A stretch of 64,000 bases of DNA, taken from NCBI GenBank assembly GCA_038501195.1, contig JBBPUQ010000011.1, positions 434,001 through 498,000 on the forward strand, read 5' to 3'. A program made the position numbers and the translations under genes. The notes beneath the pieces were generated by a model, which was not told the origin of the DNA, ran no database searches, and saw only the letters and a program-made list of their open reading frames with translations. Every line of letters starts with the position of its first letter. Position 1 is the first letter of the stretch. This DNA comes from Nemania diffusa. Its lineage: Eukaryota > Ascomycota > Sordariomycetes > Xylariales > Xylariaceae. Shown here in pieces: positions 12,409 to 25,693 of the stretch.

Positions 12409-12429
12409 CAGCCCTGCTTCGCAGGGCTG
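12409..12429. repeat. Perfect hairpin, 8-bp stem
   Basis: CAGCCCTG and CAGGGCTG form an exact inverted repeat around the loop CTTCG. It lies in intergenic sequence at the edge of the AT-rich block. Two other hairpins with TTC loops occur at 25694-25726 and 37648-37668. Confidence 0.6.
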
Positions 12430-15400
12430 TAGATAGTTTGTACGCAGTCGATCATCTCATAAAAGCCCGCGTCATCCGAACACCGGTTCCTCTACACTCC
12501 GTCTGAACTTAATGAAACGAAACTTAGGACGAGAGCTATATACTTGCGCACACGTCCCATACTGTTTCACCACTCACTTGCGCCGCCCGTCGTCATGCGC
12601 GCCGGTCTAAAAATATCATTCAGCCTCAAGTGCGATCTATTTACTACAAATCCGAAACTCGCCCAGTCGACCTGTTACCAGTCAGAACCACAACCCAAGA
12701 CATGTTTTTATTATCTACCTTTATTTGTTCGCAAAAGTAAAAAAACGCTGCGATCTATCTAGATGCACTGTTAAACACCCAACCCACTAAACAAAGTCCC
12801 GCGGTTCCGAAAGCTATCTAGGGTTTTACCCAAACAGCAAGGTCAAGCGAGTGGTAGGCACTGTATCGGATTCCCGAGCGCGCGTTAACATGCCACGAGT
12901 CGCAATCCTCGTAAGGAATGACGCTGTTGTCTGGTCCTTTTTACGCATGGCGCGCACCCGGAGCCGCGCAACGCGCTTGCTTGCTCCCCCCCGAGCCCGT
13001 GGGCTTGGCGCTTCTCGAATTGTTTCAGATACTTCTGCTCCCTACACGTGCTGGGACCGTGTGTGGGGGATGAGCTTATTGATCAAACTACCTACCTAAC
13101 TCAGCAGATTCACGGATAAGGTGGGGAGTCCAGATTGACAGCTCGGGAGATGGAAGGAGAAGATGGAGAATAATAGTATTATTATTAAGTGGTAGTGCTG
13201 GGATTGGGATACTACTCGTTAACACTATGTACTATACCTGGTAGCGTGGAATACTTTGGAAAAACTATGTACATACCTAATAGTTACCTGAGGCATAAAG
13301 CATGACATGTTGGAATTAAAATTTCCTGCTTGCGATTGTTAGATAACTAATATGGGCTGATATAATTGGCTCCAGCTGGTACGGTAGCATTGGGGATTCT
13401 GTGCTCTACATATGCGTATAGGTAATATTGAATGATGTGTTGACGGGGTGCCTCAACGTCGCTCTGGGTCAGGTTGTCGGCCCATTAAAAATTGGATGGA
13501 TGGGTGGGTTGATGGGCGCGCCCAGTCCGCGGGGGACGCAAGCCCCTTTTCACTAAGAGAGACAGCCAGCTGGGAGGCCAGGCTGTATACGCAGGTACGC
13601 ACGAGAAAAAAAAAACAGCGATAGGAATACTACTTATCAGCAATGGTAGCATCGAATTCCCTCTTGGTGGGATCTCGATGCAGGCCCCCGGCTGATCGTC
13701 GCAGATCTCTCCTTGTTTGGATTATAGTCGTGGTAGTGTGCTATGTAGGGCGAGCTTGGCGGAACAAGGAAACCCAAAAAGTATTTCGGGCCATAGGTAG
13801 TCGCTGCCAATAGTCCGTATCAGCATGCAGAGCGCCGGGAGTCCGGTCAACTATGTAACTGTCTAGGCTAGACTACATAGATGAATTCTTCAGGAACCTG
13901 GATTAGGTAGGTAGGCTGGATGTTGGTTGCACAGGCTTCGGCACCGGGTTGGACACGTTGGGCCGTGTTGAAGAAAAAAAACCACTTATACTCTGCCGAC
14001 GGTAGCGCTTGTCAATGGTTGCCAGCAACTCGATAGATGCGACCTAGGCATCCAGCTGCAGTCCCAAGGTAGCAGTGTACCACCTCAACTTCGGCCTTTA
14101 AAGTAGGTCGATCCATCTGCAAGAGCATGGGGGCTTGTCCAGCTCACCGATGATTATTGGTGTATTCCCCAATCGAATATTCATGCACTACCAACCTGGC
14201 ATTGTACGCTATGTATGTACAGTACTAGGTATTTCAAATGGCGTTCAAATGGATGTGCTCCCACATCCCACATTCCGCGTCCTGATACATTAGTCGAAGA
14301 ACAGCAAACGCGATTTTCAACGCAAGGGATCAATTCACCAGGTCCAGGCTTGTGGGTGAAAAAAATGTTACGAGTCCTTGGACAACTTGGCGACCTAGTG
14401 CGGAGGACTTGTGCGTAATATGGATTCCTTGGGAGGCCTATGCCATTATACTGTACAGATAGGTCGGGTTAGACTCTAGAGTCTGGTCAAGCAGATAAAA
14501 TGTTGCGGGACCTGGCGCGTCACCAGATTGCTCCTGTATCGCTGCTAGATCCACATAGTTTATACCCAGTTGTCGGGTGCGAGCCGTAAGACGCGGGCCA
14601 ATGTTACAGCATGTCATGTACAATTTGCAAGGACATACTCACTTATGCCGAGAGGAGCATTGGATCCAACCTCGATTTGTATGTATGTATGTAAACAAGC
14701 ATGGTGTAGGTAGCGTAGTTGGGATTCCAAGGCTTTGTACATACATAGGTAGGTAGGTAGCCTATGCGAATACATAGTGGATTAAATAGAAGCGCGTCGC
14801 ATTTAGCCCCAACGTCGCAAGCGACGATGGTCATGCAGTCAGTATGGGCCTGCCTAGAGGTTGGCTGGCGGTGTATTCTGCGAATTCAAACAGTGGTACT
14901 GATTGCCTTGGTTATGGAACGACAGTCGGGACCGGCACCGGCACCGGCAGAAGCACAGACACAAGCACAGAGAGGCCAATCGACACGCCAAACAGCAGAG
15001 CCTGAACATACGTAGTAAGTACAGAATATGGGCTGATGGCTGAACGGGAGATGCCTCATACGCACACATACGTTGTACAGAATACACGCTGTAGGCATGT
15101 ACTCTGTTCTAAAATGTGGCTTGAGATCGTTCCAAGAGCCAAGATCGAGGTCGGAGGATTTCTCACCTCAGACTTTGAGCAGGCTCGAGATCAATAAAAA
15201 CCATAAAAACCCTTAAAGATCAGACGAAGTGGCTTGACTGTGCAGAAGGCTTGAGTGGGAGCTCGAGCCAACAACTTGCCGAATGGATGCCGCGAACAAA
15301 CCAATTGGACTTGTCGTCCCGTTTGAAGTCGCTCAATATGGCTAGATAGACGTTTGTGGAGGGTGGGTTTTCAGGGGTAGTAGTTCAGGGGCTAGCTGCA

Positions 15401-17315
15401 TGCTGCAAGGTACGGCCGTGGATACACAGCACGCGTGACACTTTTTTTTTCTGAGGCTAGACTAGGGCTCAGGGGCTTTCGATGTTGTATGCGTACTGTA
15501 TGTATGCCGTGAGCTTGAACACCGACACCGACTTGAAGCCGAGAATGCATACACTAGAGGTATACTATTAGTGACGGTCAATTGATATACCGCATGAATG
15601 TTGGCTGCGTTGGCGGATCTCTGGAGTACATGCATACGCACAAATTTACGTACGTTTGGAGACGCGCCCTTTCACTTGGGTGATTACTAACTAGTCGTGG
15701 TTCGCGCGTTGACATGGTTGCCTTCCTCTCTATCTTGTTCAATAAGTTTGGAAAATGTGTTGTCGCATTGGTTAGAATCTGTGAAGAAGGAGCCGGGGCA
15801 TTCCGAAGGTGCCAAGACTCAGGTGGTTTTGAGAGGTCCCGTCAACACAGGTCCATAGCATATAAGTGCCCGAGTAGGTATGCTGTAATCTATACAAACA
15901 TATATGCCACCGACTTAGACTTGCATCATGGCGTAAGACTTAGTGCTGTAGAAAGAAGCAAGTCGGACACTGGCGTTTAAACCCAGATAAGAACACAACG
16001 GTTTAGGCATGAGCTGCCATACGTATATAATACGTATAGACATGTATATTGCATTGCCGTGCCCCTCTTCTTGCCTCTTATTATCTAGACTAGTGCTCTT
16101 GGTGACGACATCGTATACGGAAGCTAAGCAATCGCCAAAATCAAATTAGATAGATATATACTATAGTATGCACTAGTTAGTCATCAGTCACAAAAGGGTT
16201 TATGACTGCTTTTCCCCCAATCGAGAAGGCAGAAAGATCACTGTGCTCTGTACTGGATGCATACTTAATGCAACTATGCGTCTGGTACGGTACGACCTTA
16301 GAACGGCTTCAAAGGCGACACAAGACGCGCTACCGGCACCACAGGGATACCTGGCCGGCTGGCACCAATGCTTTATGCTTGCATTAGGTAGGTCTAGTAC
16401 GCAGTAGGCACCTATACGAGGCAGGCCAGAACTGAGTCCTTGTCAGCAGCTTGGCAGCATGCTGATTTCTTTTTATCTCTTTCTTTTTGTCCGCGTGTGC
16501 AAGCAATCAGGCCAGGAAAATGACCGCCTTTAAGTTGCAGTCATCCCGACAACTTATTTATCCTTAGAGATAGTAAGCAGTCAGTCTGTGACAGTAGGGC
16601 TGTCGATGGCATTAGTCGAAGGGAGGGGTTAGTTGATAACTAAACTCTATTCTACAGAGTAGCTTGAAGGCTATATCATATAAGTAGGATTACGTTAGGC
16701 AAGCCGACATCGTCACGGCGCTGCTGATATAGCAACATCGTGAGAGTTGGCAACTGCTTGAGGGATGAAGCCAGTGTGCTGTACTGCGTACTGCGTGGGT
16801 ATTTGTATTGTGGCGCCGAGCCCCTTTCCCTGTGCTACTGCTCGAGTTGGAGTACCTAGCGGATAAGAGGACTTGGGGATGACGCTGATTGGGTGGTTGT
16901 CGAGTAGAGACAGGTACAGCCACAAAGGAATATCCCGTCCCGCTGTGTCACTTTTGTGCAGAAATTTTGATCCCAAGCGCCGTAGGACTTTCCAGACTCA
17001 CATCATACATAGATCCGGCGGTAATGCTGATACCCGAATATTGCTGAAAAATACACGGGCGTCTGGGCAGCTGACAGAGCGATCGCTTGCTCGACAACAC
17101 AAATTCACGTTTCATGGCTCGTTGCCTCTGTGTGTATGTTTTCTTATACTCGAAACAAGTGTTAGCCGATCATGACGAAGCTGACATACTTAGTACGTAG
17201 TATCTAGGTCTCTCGTCGAAGTAGGTATGTGTATTTTAGTGTGGGGTAGTAGACATGTACCATTCCATACGAGGGGCGAACTACGATAGAAGGTACTGTT
17301 CGTGTGAGGATCAGC

Positions 17316-17335
17316 AGAGAGAGAGAGAGAGAGAG
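17316..17335. repeat. AG dinucleotide microsatellite
   Basis: An uninterrupted run of about ten AG/GA units lies in the intergenic region. No relation to a gene is apparent. Confidence 0.8.
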
Positions 17336-18984
17336 TCGACAGTGACGTGAGGAAGGACTGATGATCAGCTTCGCCAAGGCAAGCAAAATTCAGGTGGTGA
17401 GTCTAGCGACCCGGTACGCTCCACCACTCAGTCTCTTCCTGCGCAGGTGGTTAGCAAGACGAGTTCGAGGCCGCACACAGAATGCCTACTGTATGTACCT
17501 ACGCATACCTACCTACACTAGTATGCAAGACATGTCCTCACCACTCACTGCCTTGCCTTATCTGGCACCGGCTGAGGCGGATGCCAGAAAACGCGCCCTC
17601 GCGTTGGGTGCCCGGCATGGGCTCTTGTCTGTGAGATCTCAACAATGCCGAATTCTGATGAGACTAGTCAGTTATTCCATCATTCTATCATTCTGATCAG
17701 GTAGCACAGGCGACCTACTGTACTACCTTTGTCGATACAGTATAAACTAATCACACTATGACCAGGACGTGCCGATCATGGACTGGTATACATAGGTCCT
17801 ATACCCAGTTAGTATGTAGACCTATCTGTCCCATCGAATAGGTATCTATACTGTGCACCTGTGATACCTACGAGCACCTTAGAATGCATGTAGACCATAT
17901 CGATTTGTAGTGTACATAGGAAGATCTCCCCGAGTGAGGTTAGCACTAAGTTAGTAGCCTTGCATCAAACACCAGGATACTACATATAGTTCCTCTGTAG
18001 ATCTCGAAGACAGCTAGGTAGGGAACCGAAGAGAAAGACAAAACATCTCTCCAGAGTCCAGAGGCAGTGTGAGTGTGTGTAATGCAAAAGGTGGCCAGGC
18101 ACAGATTACCCACACCACGGTACCCTGCCCCATGGTTTGAAACAGGCGATATGGGAAAAGTCGGACAGGGTCATGGAAAATCGGGCTGCATGTGGAAAGG
18201 AGTGAAATGCGGGAGTGCCTGAAGCTACAAACAAGCCTAGCCTGGTACGGTTAGATTGTGTGTGCCGTAGAATACCTTCCGCGAAGCGTACTGTAGGTAG
18301 GCAGGTACATACACTACCTATCTCCATACATACCTACCTACGCATACAGTACGCTGCAAACCTCAGGTAGGTGCGTGGTGTGGTGTATTCTGTGTTCTGT
18401 ACTGTGTGTATGCGTTGTACATAGCAGGGCAAACCTGAGAGCCAGGACTGCCAGGAGAACAGATTCCTTCACCTATGCGTACCAAGTAGTACCTGCCTAG
18501 CTACGCAATACACTGTGCTGACGCTGCAGATGCCCGTTGCTCTTTGCTTTGCTTGGCGCCGATTTAGGGCATAAGCTGTCCGCCGTAGAGTGCTGTACGG
18601 CCCCCACAGGCCACTGGTCATGGTGCACAGGGCTAGGACAGGGCTTCCGCGCAACTGATTTGATGCACTGTGTCCTGTCTTTGTGTCCCTGTAGCTGTTG
18701 ACGAGCCACAGGTCACTTCACTGTGCCAATAGGCACCCCCTCCCGTACCCCCGTGGGAGGCGCTGGCAGTGGCCGACTTGACCGCCCGCCGACAGACTAA
18801 AAAGCCCACACCACCACCACCCACTAGCACCGCTCAATCCGCATACCTCACTACCTAGCATACCTAGCATACCCTCGCTACCTGGAGGCCACTGCGGGTA
18901 CCTGCGTACATTCTGCACCTCTGTGTGTTCTGCTGGCTTGCGCAGTCTAAGCCTGACCGACCGACCCATCCATCAGCAGCTGGC

Positions 18985-19573
18985 TGGCTCCCCTTCCCGC
19001 CAACTCTCTCATACCAAGGGCTTTTCCTCTAGCCCCCCCCTCTCTTCTCTTCTCTCCCCCGTTTCTTCGTATCCAGCCAGTCGTTCTTCCACATCATCAC
19101 TATCGTCGACTTTTTCGGCAATTCTTCTACCTTTTTTCTTTCTTTGACTTTTCTAATCCACGTTCCTTTTTAACCCTTTGTAGCCTTTACGGACACCGTC
19201 ACTCCTTTCGGGTCCATTTCATTCATTAGGCTTCACCACCGCGACGACGCGCCCAACTCCTGTTGATTGATTGATCGGTTCTCACATCGAGATCTACCAA
19301 CGGCAGCAATAGCAGTCTACTTCGCGCGCCACCAACGCGTCACGAATCACGTATTTTATCCCGCTCTCGACCGCTTGCGTCGAGAACTAGGAACGACACT
19401 CCTTCAGCTTCAATCAACACCGAATTCAAAAGAAAGGCCTTTTTTAATTCCATCACTCTCCTTAAGACACCCTGCCGTGGGTTTTGGTCACGATCGAAAT
19501 ACACCACCTGTGTAATATCCTGTCGCTTCAAACCCACTTGACGCTTTTCTAAGCGCACCCACAACTCTATCGT
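18985..19573 (+). promoter_or_regulatory. Pyrimidine-rich promoter/leader of the homeobox gene
   Basis: The plus strand is strongly C/T-rich between about 19020 and 19200 (runs such as CCCCCCCTCTCTTCTCTTCT), as is common around transcription starts of highly expressed or long-leader fungal genes. The sequence down to the ATG at 19574 contains other short ATG frames, for instance at 19267, which would be upstream ORFs if transcription starts in the C/T-rich tract. No start site can be fixed from sequence alone. Confidence 0.4.
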
Positions 19574-21533
19574 ATGCGAACTACCCTCGACATTGAATTG
19601 GCGATGGAAACCCCGATGAAAATGGAGTACGCGGCGTCAGACACGTCTGCGGCGATGCACTCCACCCCCGAGCCCTGCGGCCTTACTCCCGGTGGATCGA
19701 TTGGCACCAAAGCGAGCCAGTCCCCTTCACCCAAGTCGGCTGCATCTGGGCATACACCCAACAATGCCTCGAAGCGTCCTCCCCGCAAGAGCACTTTGAC
19801 GCAGCAGCAGAAGAACCAGAAACGCCAGCGGGCTACCCAGGACCAGCTCACCACCCTCGAGGTAGAGTTCAACAAGAACCCTACCCCCACTGCCACCGTC
19901 CGCGAGAGGATAGCCGAGGAAATCAACATGACCGAAAGGTCTGTCCAGATCTGGTTCCAGAACCGGTACGTGTTGTCTCGTCTCGCCATCTCAGTCATTT
20001 TACTAACCCGGCTTTCTTGATAGACGTGCCAAGATTAAGCTCCTGGCAAAGAAGAGTTTGGAAAGCGGCGAAGACATTGACTCGATTCCCGAGTCGATGC
20101 GTGCCTATCTCGCCATGCAGGCAATGGAGTCTGGCAAGGGTCTTGGTGGACCCTACATGGGACGTACCGGCTTGATGCCGTACGGTTCTATGATGTTGGG
20201 TGGTGAGCAGGGTGGACAAGGCAAAGTCCGTAAGTTGGCTATCTATTCGCTATTTTGTCATTTGTCACTTGCTAACGAGGGGATAGTTATCCACCACTTG
20301 ACCTGTCGATCCCTGAGCATTGGAAAGTGGACGCGTGTTGGCCAGAACACCATGGATCTTATCATCTTTTATTCTCCCGAGAAGTGTACCATGACTTACT
20401 ACATCAACAACGACCAGGCCGGCTACAAGATCGAGTACCACTTCAGTGCTATCAAGAACATTTTCATAGAGAATGCAGAGGGAGATGGCAGCAAGCCTGG
20501 TGGCATCGTCATTGAACTCAACCGATCGCCGACTTTCCACATGGACTCTTCTCTGAACTCGAATGGCTTTTTCCAATGTGGCGATTTCACCGAGGACCAG
20601 CAAGCTACCCACTGTTATGTGCACCATCTTGGTGGCAACCCTAAGGTCCTTAGTGGTCAGCTTGCGAAGCTGGTGTCTTTGGAATCTTTTGCTAACCGCC
20701 ACAACCCCAACCCATACGATATGAACCATGCCTTGTCTGTTTCGGCTCCTGTGTCGCCTACAAACCGCCCTTCATCTCAACCGAACTTTGGAAACCCGCA
20801 CGTGGGCATGTTTCAAGAATCACAGTGGGGGATCAACCCTATGCATCAAGGTCTCCGTGGACCTGGTCATAAGCGACAGCGTAGTCGCTCGGTCCCCACG
20901 GCCGTTGATTTCTCCATGTTCCAGACCCCGATGCCGTCTTTCTACATTCAACACCCGGGCGAGAGCCAGCCTCTGCCCCATAACCCCAACATTTACGCCC
21001 CCGTGCCCCAACAACCCCAAGGCCTCAATGCCGGGTCCCATCTACGTATAGATACCCAGGCAAGCTACGGCATGGATCTGCGCCCCTATCCCCTCTCTGC
21101 CTCTACGACGGCACCTTCGGAATACTCGAGCCCTAACTACTTCCCCCAAGCCCCCGAAGGCACGCCGCTTCCTGTTCACACTCCGTACAGTGGGAACTTT
21201 CTGTCCCCCATGCCACAAATCCAGCCGCCTGCCTCACCACTTGCATACGGTAGCCAACACGGCGACCCCGCTATCGTAGAGCACTCGCCCCCCCTTGCCA
21301 TGATGCAGCGACCCGCATCAGCAGATCTCTACCCTATTGGCGAGTCTGCTATTTCGGAAGACGGTCACAGTTTGAACGAGATGTACTCAAAGCACACTCT
21401 CAATCTGCCCATGCATACGCATTCTCCCGCCTATGTCGAGACTAGTCAAGCAGACCTAGATATGAGTCAGCTTGTGCAATTTGACCCTATCGATCACCCA
21501 AGTCTATCACCGGAACACATGTCACATCCATGA
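19574..21533 (+). CDS. Homeobox transcription factor (Pah1/KAL-1-like)
   Basis: Three exons are predicted: 19574-19965, 20024-20229 and 20287-21533 (614 aa). Introns are 58 nt (donor GTACGT, branch ACTAAC) and 57 nt (donor GTAAGT, branch GCTAAC). The second intron is a multiple of three and open, so a naive caller would translate it. The homeodomain spans about residues 77-140: [20 protein letters not shown], then the recognition helix [19 protein letters not shown], split by intron 1. A conserved central block follows ([20 protein letters not shown]...[17 protein letters not shown]), then a Pro/Ser/Gln-rich tail. The family acts in the nucleus; Podospora Pah1 and Neurospora KAL-1 affect hyphal morphology and microconidia, and that assignment is from memory. 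An in-frame Met at codon 11 is an alternative start. Confidence 0.88.
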
Positions 21534-22889
21534 TTATCTAGCGCGATGTTAGACTGACCTCGTGGCTTCAAGATGATTCTTGGCCCCATGACGGTGTACA
21601 TACCCAAGCAGATTTTTGTCCTGTTCGCGCTTTTCTAGGTTTCCATTTCTCTGGCGTTGCAGGCATATATACCTCTTGATTTTGCGGTTCGTTTGATCAC
21701 AAGATTTCGGCATTCCCCTCTCCGATTTGGCCTTCATGTTCGAAGACCTGATTCCTCTTCTCGTTCCATCTCCTCGAGCTCCTCCTTCCAATCCTCATAT
21801 CGCGATACCTCAATTCGACAGTCAATTGTCAACGTCTGGTACAGCGATCTTATTGATTTAACATCATCTTTTTTTAACTACATGGAAGCGAGTGTGGGCC
21901 TATATCTCACCGCACTCACCGCTCCAACTAATAGCTGCGGTATCCGCAATCTGTTCATCAATTGTCAATCAGGATACATGTTTTAAAATTGTCATTTTCT
22001 GTCGCATTTACGATATAAGCGATGTCATTCAGGCATAAGGGTGGAACAAAACCGACGAAAATTGGAGCAAGCCCAGGTGGCTGAAATTCCGGATACTAAT
22101 CTTTAACTTTGGCTGCTGAGCAACTCAGTGATCGGAGCTGGTCTGGGGTGATTGTTTTTTCTGGCTGCGATGTCTTTGGATTGTGGATATCTGTAATGAT
22201 TGATACCTCAAAATAGAAGGAGATGGTCAACCACGCAAATATGGTGCTTGAAGTCCACGAGAATTGTACGAAATATGTCAATATTCCTCGCGAAAGCTCC
22301 CCCTCACACCCCTTGACTGTAAAGCTTTGTGCCTGTTCTTGACTCCCTTATCGTCAGCTTGAATATCTGGACGCCAAGAGCGTATGATTTTATGAGAAGG
22401 GGTATATACTCTGATGTCATATCTTCTATTGCAATGGGGGTCCTGGTAGCTTACGGTAATGAGAACGGCATGCTGATCATGTCGTGTTATGCTACTTTTT
22501 ATATCTCCAGTCGCAGCTCATCCCTCTAGCCCTATCACAAGCAACAAGCTGCATAGGACCCTAATAATAATGTTAATTATTCTACCCCCGAACATTTGAC
22601 CTCGCTATTCTTTTCCCAGCATTAGGCATGCATGCTTTTCAAACCGGCTTCCATAACCGACTTGAAGTACCTAGCTATCGCCATACTACGCGAGCGACTA
22701 GTAACTCTTAACTTCTCTTACTATCATATCCTCTGGGCTATTGACATACCATAACCACGTAGGCGCATCTAAATACAGGTGATTTGACTCAAGAACTGGT
22801 AACCATTCCGCTTGAAGCTAACCATTCTATTTATCTCTACAAGAGTTGGAGTTCCAACGCACCTTTTTCTTCGATCTTCAAACATTAGA
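21534..22889. other. Intergenic region between convergent genes
   Basis: The 3' flanks of the homeobox gene (plus) and the MDR gene (minus) meet here. Short open frames on both strands have no domain features. The start of the region (to about 22020) may be the long 3' UTR of the homeobox gene. Confidence 0.5.
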
Positions 22890-23939
22890 TCATGCCTCAC
22901 TCTCGAGCGTAACCACTAGCTTCTCACAAGAAAGCGTATACGTCTTCCCAATATCGAAAGCCGCCTGCACGGCCTCCAGCCCGTGCCCCACGACCCGCGC
23001 CTTCGGCTCGCACTTATACGCCCCGGTGGCTAGCGCGGCGGGCAGGAACGCGCCGAACACGGCCGCGGCGAGAGGCGTGTCCTTGATCCAGTGCGCGTGG
23101 ATCATCTCCGTCCTGACGTTCGCCGGGACGCCCTCCTCGCTGAACAGGATCGTGCAGGCCACGGACTTGCTCCCTTCGCTACTGCTGCTCACGACGTCGA
23201 ACACCAGCGCGTTGCTCTCCTCCACACAGGATATCGCGCCCGCGAGATCGGCTCCTGAAAGAGCGGCCTTGAGGTCCGTCGCGACGGTGGGGGAGTGGTA
23301 GTCGAAGACGCGGGACGCGCCGAGGGAGGCGCAATGCGCGGTGTTATGCGCCGAGCACGTCGTGAGCACGTCGTAGCCCGACGCCACAGCGAGCTGGATC
23401 GCGTTACTGCCCACCGACGACGCACCGCCTGCGATCAGGACCGTGCGCCCCGTCCGCGGGGCCGGTGCGGAAGGAGGCGCGGGCGGGGCCGCGAGCCCGA
23501 GGTACTGGTACAGCGCGACCGCTGCAGTAGCGAAGCCCGAAGGCAGCACCGCGGCGTCGACGAAGGCCGTCGCGTCCGGGATGCGCGAGACGGCGGACGC
23601 GGACGCGACGGCGTAGAGCTGGAAGGCGCCCGCGCGGCTCGCGAACTCGAGCGCGAAGGCCAGCACGCGGTCGCCCGGCGCTAGGGCGGACGGGTCCACG
23701 CCGGGCCCGAGGGCCACGACGGTGCCGGCGAGGTCGAGGCCGCCGGCGAGGGGGTACGTTAGCCAGGGGAGGATGGAGGTGCCGAGGTCCTGCACTTTGT
23801 GGTCGATGGGGTTTATGGCTGCCGCTGCGACGCGGATCACGACTTCGCCCGGGCCGGCGGTTGGGTAAGGGGCTGGGGCGACGGAGAGGAGGGGGGCTTT
23901 GTCGGAGGGGTAGAAGGCTGCTTTGTTGGTGGGCGGCAT
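22890..23939 (-). CDS. Zinc-free MDR oxidoreductase / enoyl-reductase-like
   Basis: This is a single exon of 349 aa. It has the GroES-like N-terminal domain (GEVVIRVAAAAINPIDHKVQ, GLDLAGTVVALGPGV, LAPGDRVLA) and a nucleotide-binding domain with VLIAGGASSVGSNAIQLA around residues 165-185. The zinc ligands of classical alcohol dehydrogenases are not seen. The layout fits fungal quinone-oxidoreductase-like or stand-alone enoyl-reductase-like MDR proteins, which use NADPH. Some homologues act in trans with polyketide synthases, but no synthase lies nearby. Length is normal for the family. The gene is markedly GC-rich compared with its flanks. The start MPPTNKAAFYPSDKAPLLSV is the usual N-terminus for this group. 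The ATG lies about 2.4 kb from the divergent NLR-like gene. Confidence 0.85.
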   Translation of the reverse strand: MPPTNKAAFYPSDKAPLLSVAPAPYPTAGPGEVVIRVAAAAINPIDHKVQDLGTSILPWLTYPLAGGLDLAGTVVALGPGVDPSALAPGDRVLAFALEFASRAGAFQLYAVASASAVSRIPDATAFVDAAVLPSGFATAAVALYQYLGLAAPPAPPSAPAPRTGRTVLIAGGASSVGSNAIQLAVASGYDVLTTCSAHNTAHCASLGASRVFDYHSPTVATDLKAALSGADLAGAISCVEESNALVFDVVSSSSEGSKSVACTILFSEEGVPANVRTEMIHAHWIKDTPLAAAVFGAFLPAALATGAYKCEPKARVVGHGLEAVQAAFDIGKTYTLSCEKLVVTLESEA

Positions 23940-24571
23940 GGTGTCTAGTGTGGAGGTGTTTTGGGTACGATGGAGGTTGTGCTGTTGCGATATTAGGGGG
24001 TCCCGTGGTTTGATGGTACGTCGGCTTAAAGGCCTTTGGATTTAAGTAGGTCCCTTGATGCAGAGACGGGCCTTGATATATTAGCCGCTGGAGTATTTAT
24101 ACATGCCAGCTACGCCGCCGCTGCGCGGCCAATACACTGATTTGTAACGAATGCGGCGGACGAGCAACATCCCACATCAAGCCACGGCATCCTCGTGGGA
24201 TGGATATCACCACCATAGTTGGCAGAGACGCGGTGAAGGCATGGTTTTGTCATCTCGGTCCCTGGGCGAGGTGCCAGGAATACGGTGTGCCTAGTAGGCA
24301 CGATTCTCGGTCGGAGATCTGCTTGACCTCTTATTCCGGGGCGTCTTAGCTGTCATGCTTGGTTTGAGAGGGTGGCTTGTACGTCAAGCATGACGCTCTT
24401 ACGCTAGAAAGGGCCTTGTACATGATGATTCCCAGTCTGACACCCCGGCTGCGTCTCTTTTTCCCGGTCCAGCATCGACGTGGCAGCATATGCGGCCCAG
24501 GCTAAATTGCAGACAGGAGGATCTGATTGGTGTTGTAACAGGCCCCTATCTACCTAGCTTGCCTTTGCTAG

Positions 24572-24690
24572 ATGCGAAATATTTATCTACGTGTGAGATT
24601 GATAATCACGCGTCTGTTTTACTGTGGCTTTGCGTTCTTGATACAATTTGGACGAGGCGCGGCGCAAATCCGCGGGATTCCGGGGAAGCT
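24572..24690 (+). repeat. Diverged direct repeat, copy 1
   Basis: Resembles 25298-25403: both start ATG(CG)AAATA, share CGTGAGA, TAATxACGCG, TTTTACTG, AAATCCGCG and end GGAAGCT in the same order with similar spacing. Coding potential is not evident. It may be a fragment of an old mobile element. Confidence 0.5.
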
Positions 24691-25297
24691 GGTTGTGTTG
24701 ATGGAAACAACATAATCTGCAACTCGGCCTTCGGACTTCGAACTTAGTCCGGGTTGTCCGGGGACTGATGTCTGGAGAGACCATGCGACGACTATTTCGG
24801 CGTCTTGACGGTTTGTACATGGTTCTGTTTAAAGGACCATGTAGGATTAACTTCTGGTAAGCTTATCTTAATGTTCGAGGCATGAAAAAAGGGTTGTAAG
24901 AGATTATCTCCATGTAGGGGCGATGACTTAGGTGCGCGGGCGCTAAAAGCTGCACGTTAACGCCGGTATATACGAGTCTTCCCTAACCTCCGATTATGCT
25001 CGGGCCGAGAACAAACAATCCTAACTCCGGCAGCATCCTTCAATCACTGAGTATTGGATGTATCAAACATTGGAAAAGAATGTTTCTTGAGAAGTTGGAT
25101 TTGCTATCAATATACAGGCTTTTGAATATACAGAGAGCTTGGCTGTTTAGTTATTGTGAATTTTAAGTACGGGTTAGCAACTTGATAACAATTACGTGAG
25201 TCCGTCGTAAACCCTAAGTAAGCACACCATAATAGCTATGAAGTAAACATTGTGCTCATCATTAATCAAACTATCTATCTATTCAATGTTATTAGGT

Positions 25298-25403
25298 ATG
25301 AAATAGCTATGCACACGTGAGAATGGTAATTACGCGCTTATTTTACTGACGGATGCGGTTTAGACCGGGTGCGTCGTAAATCCGCGCGATCCCGGAGGAA
25401 GCT
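25298..25403 (+). repeat. Diverged direct repeat, copy 2
   Basis: This is the second copy of the repeat at 24572-24690, with many substitutions and small gaps. Neither copy shows clear target duplications. Confidence 0.5.
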
Positions 25404-25693
25404 ATGCATTTGTAATAGGTAGACTACGCGTATTTCAGGTATGATTATGCTGAGCTTTTCTTTTGATATTAAATTTAGATACTGCAGACTGTTGCGCAAC
25501 GCGGACAACAGAATATCCCTTCATATTCTCAAGTACCCCTTTCTTTGCTAGTACTACAACTCGCCGTTCGCATTACTCATCCTCTTCGTCCTCCTATACT
25601 ACTCGCCGCCGTGGCTTTTTTGTCTTCGTTTTGGTCAATCAAGACACTACAAAGCATATTAGGTACATTAGATTAACTATTATACCTGTGTGA

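Larger units (their letters stand above)
12261..18960. other. Long gene-free region upstream of the homeobox gene
   Basis: No coding gene is supported in about 6.7 kb. The region is dotted with GTAC, TACCTA and GGTAGGTA words and small microsatellites: GTAT repeats near 14677, GGTA repeats near 14748 and an AG tract near 17316. Short open frames on both strands have no family features. It probably serves as an extended regulatory region for the homeobox gene and could hold non-coding transcripts; that is inference only. Confidence 0.45.

Noticed and set aside
22890..23939. MDR gene as part of a polyketide cluster
   Set aside because: No synthase or other biosynthetic gene lies within 20 kb on either side, so there is no support beyond family membership.
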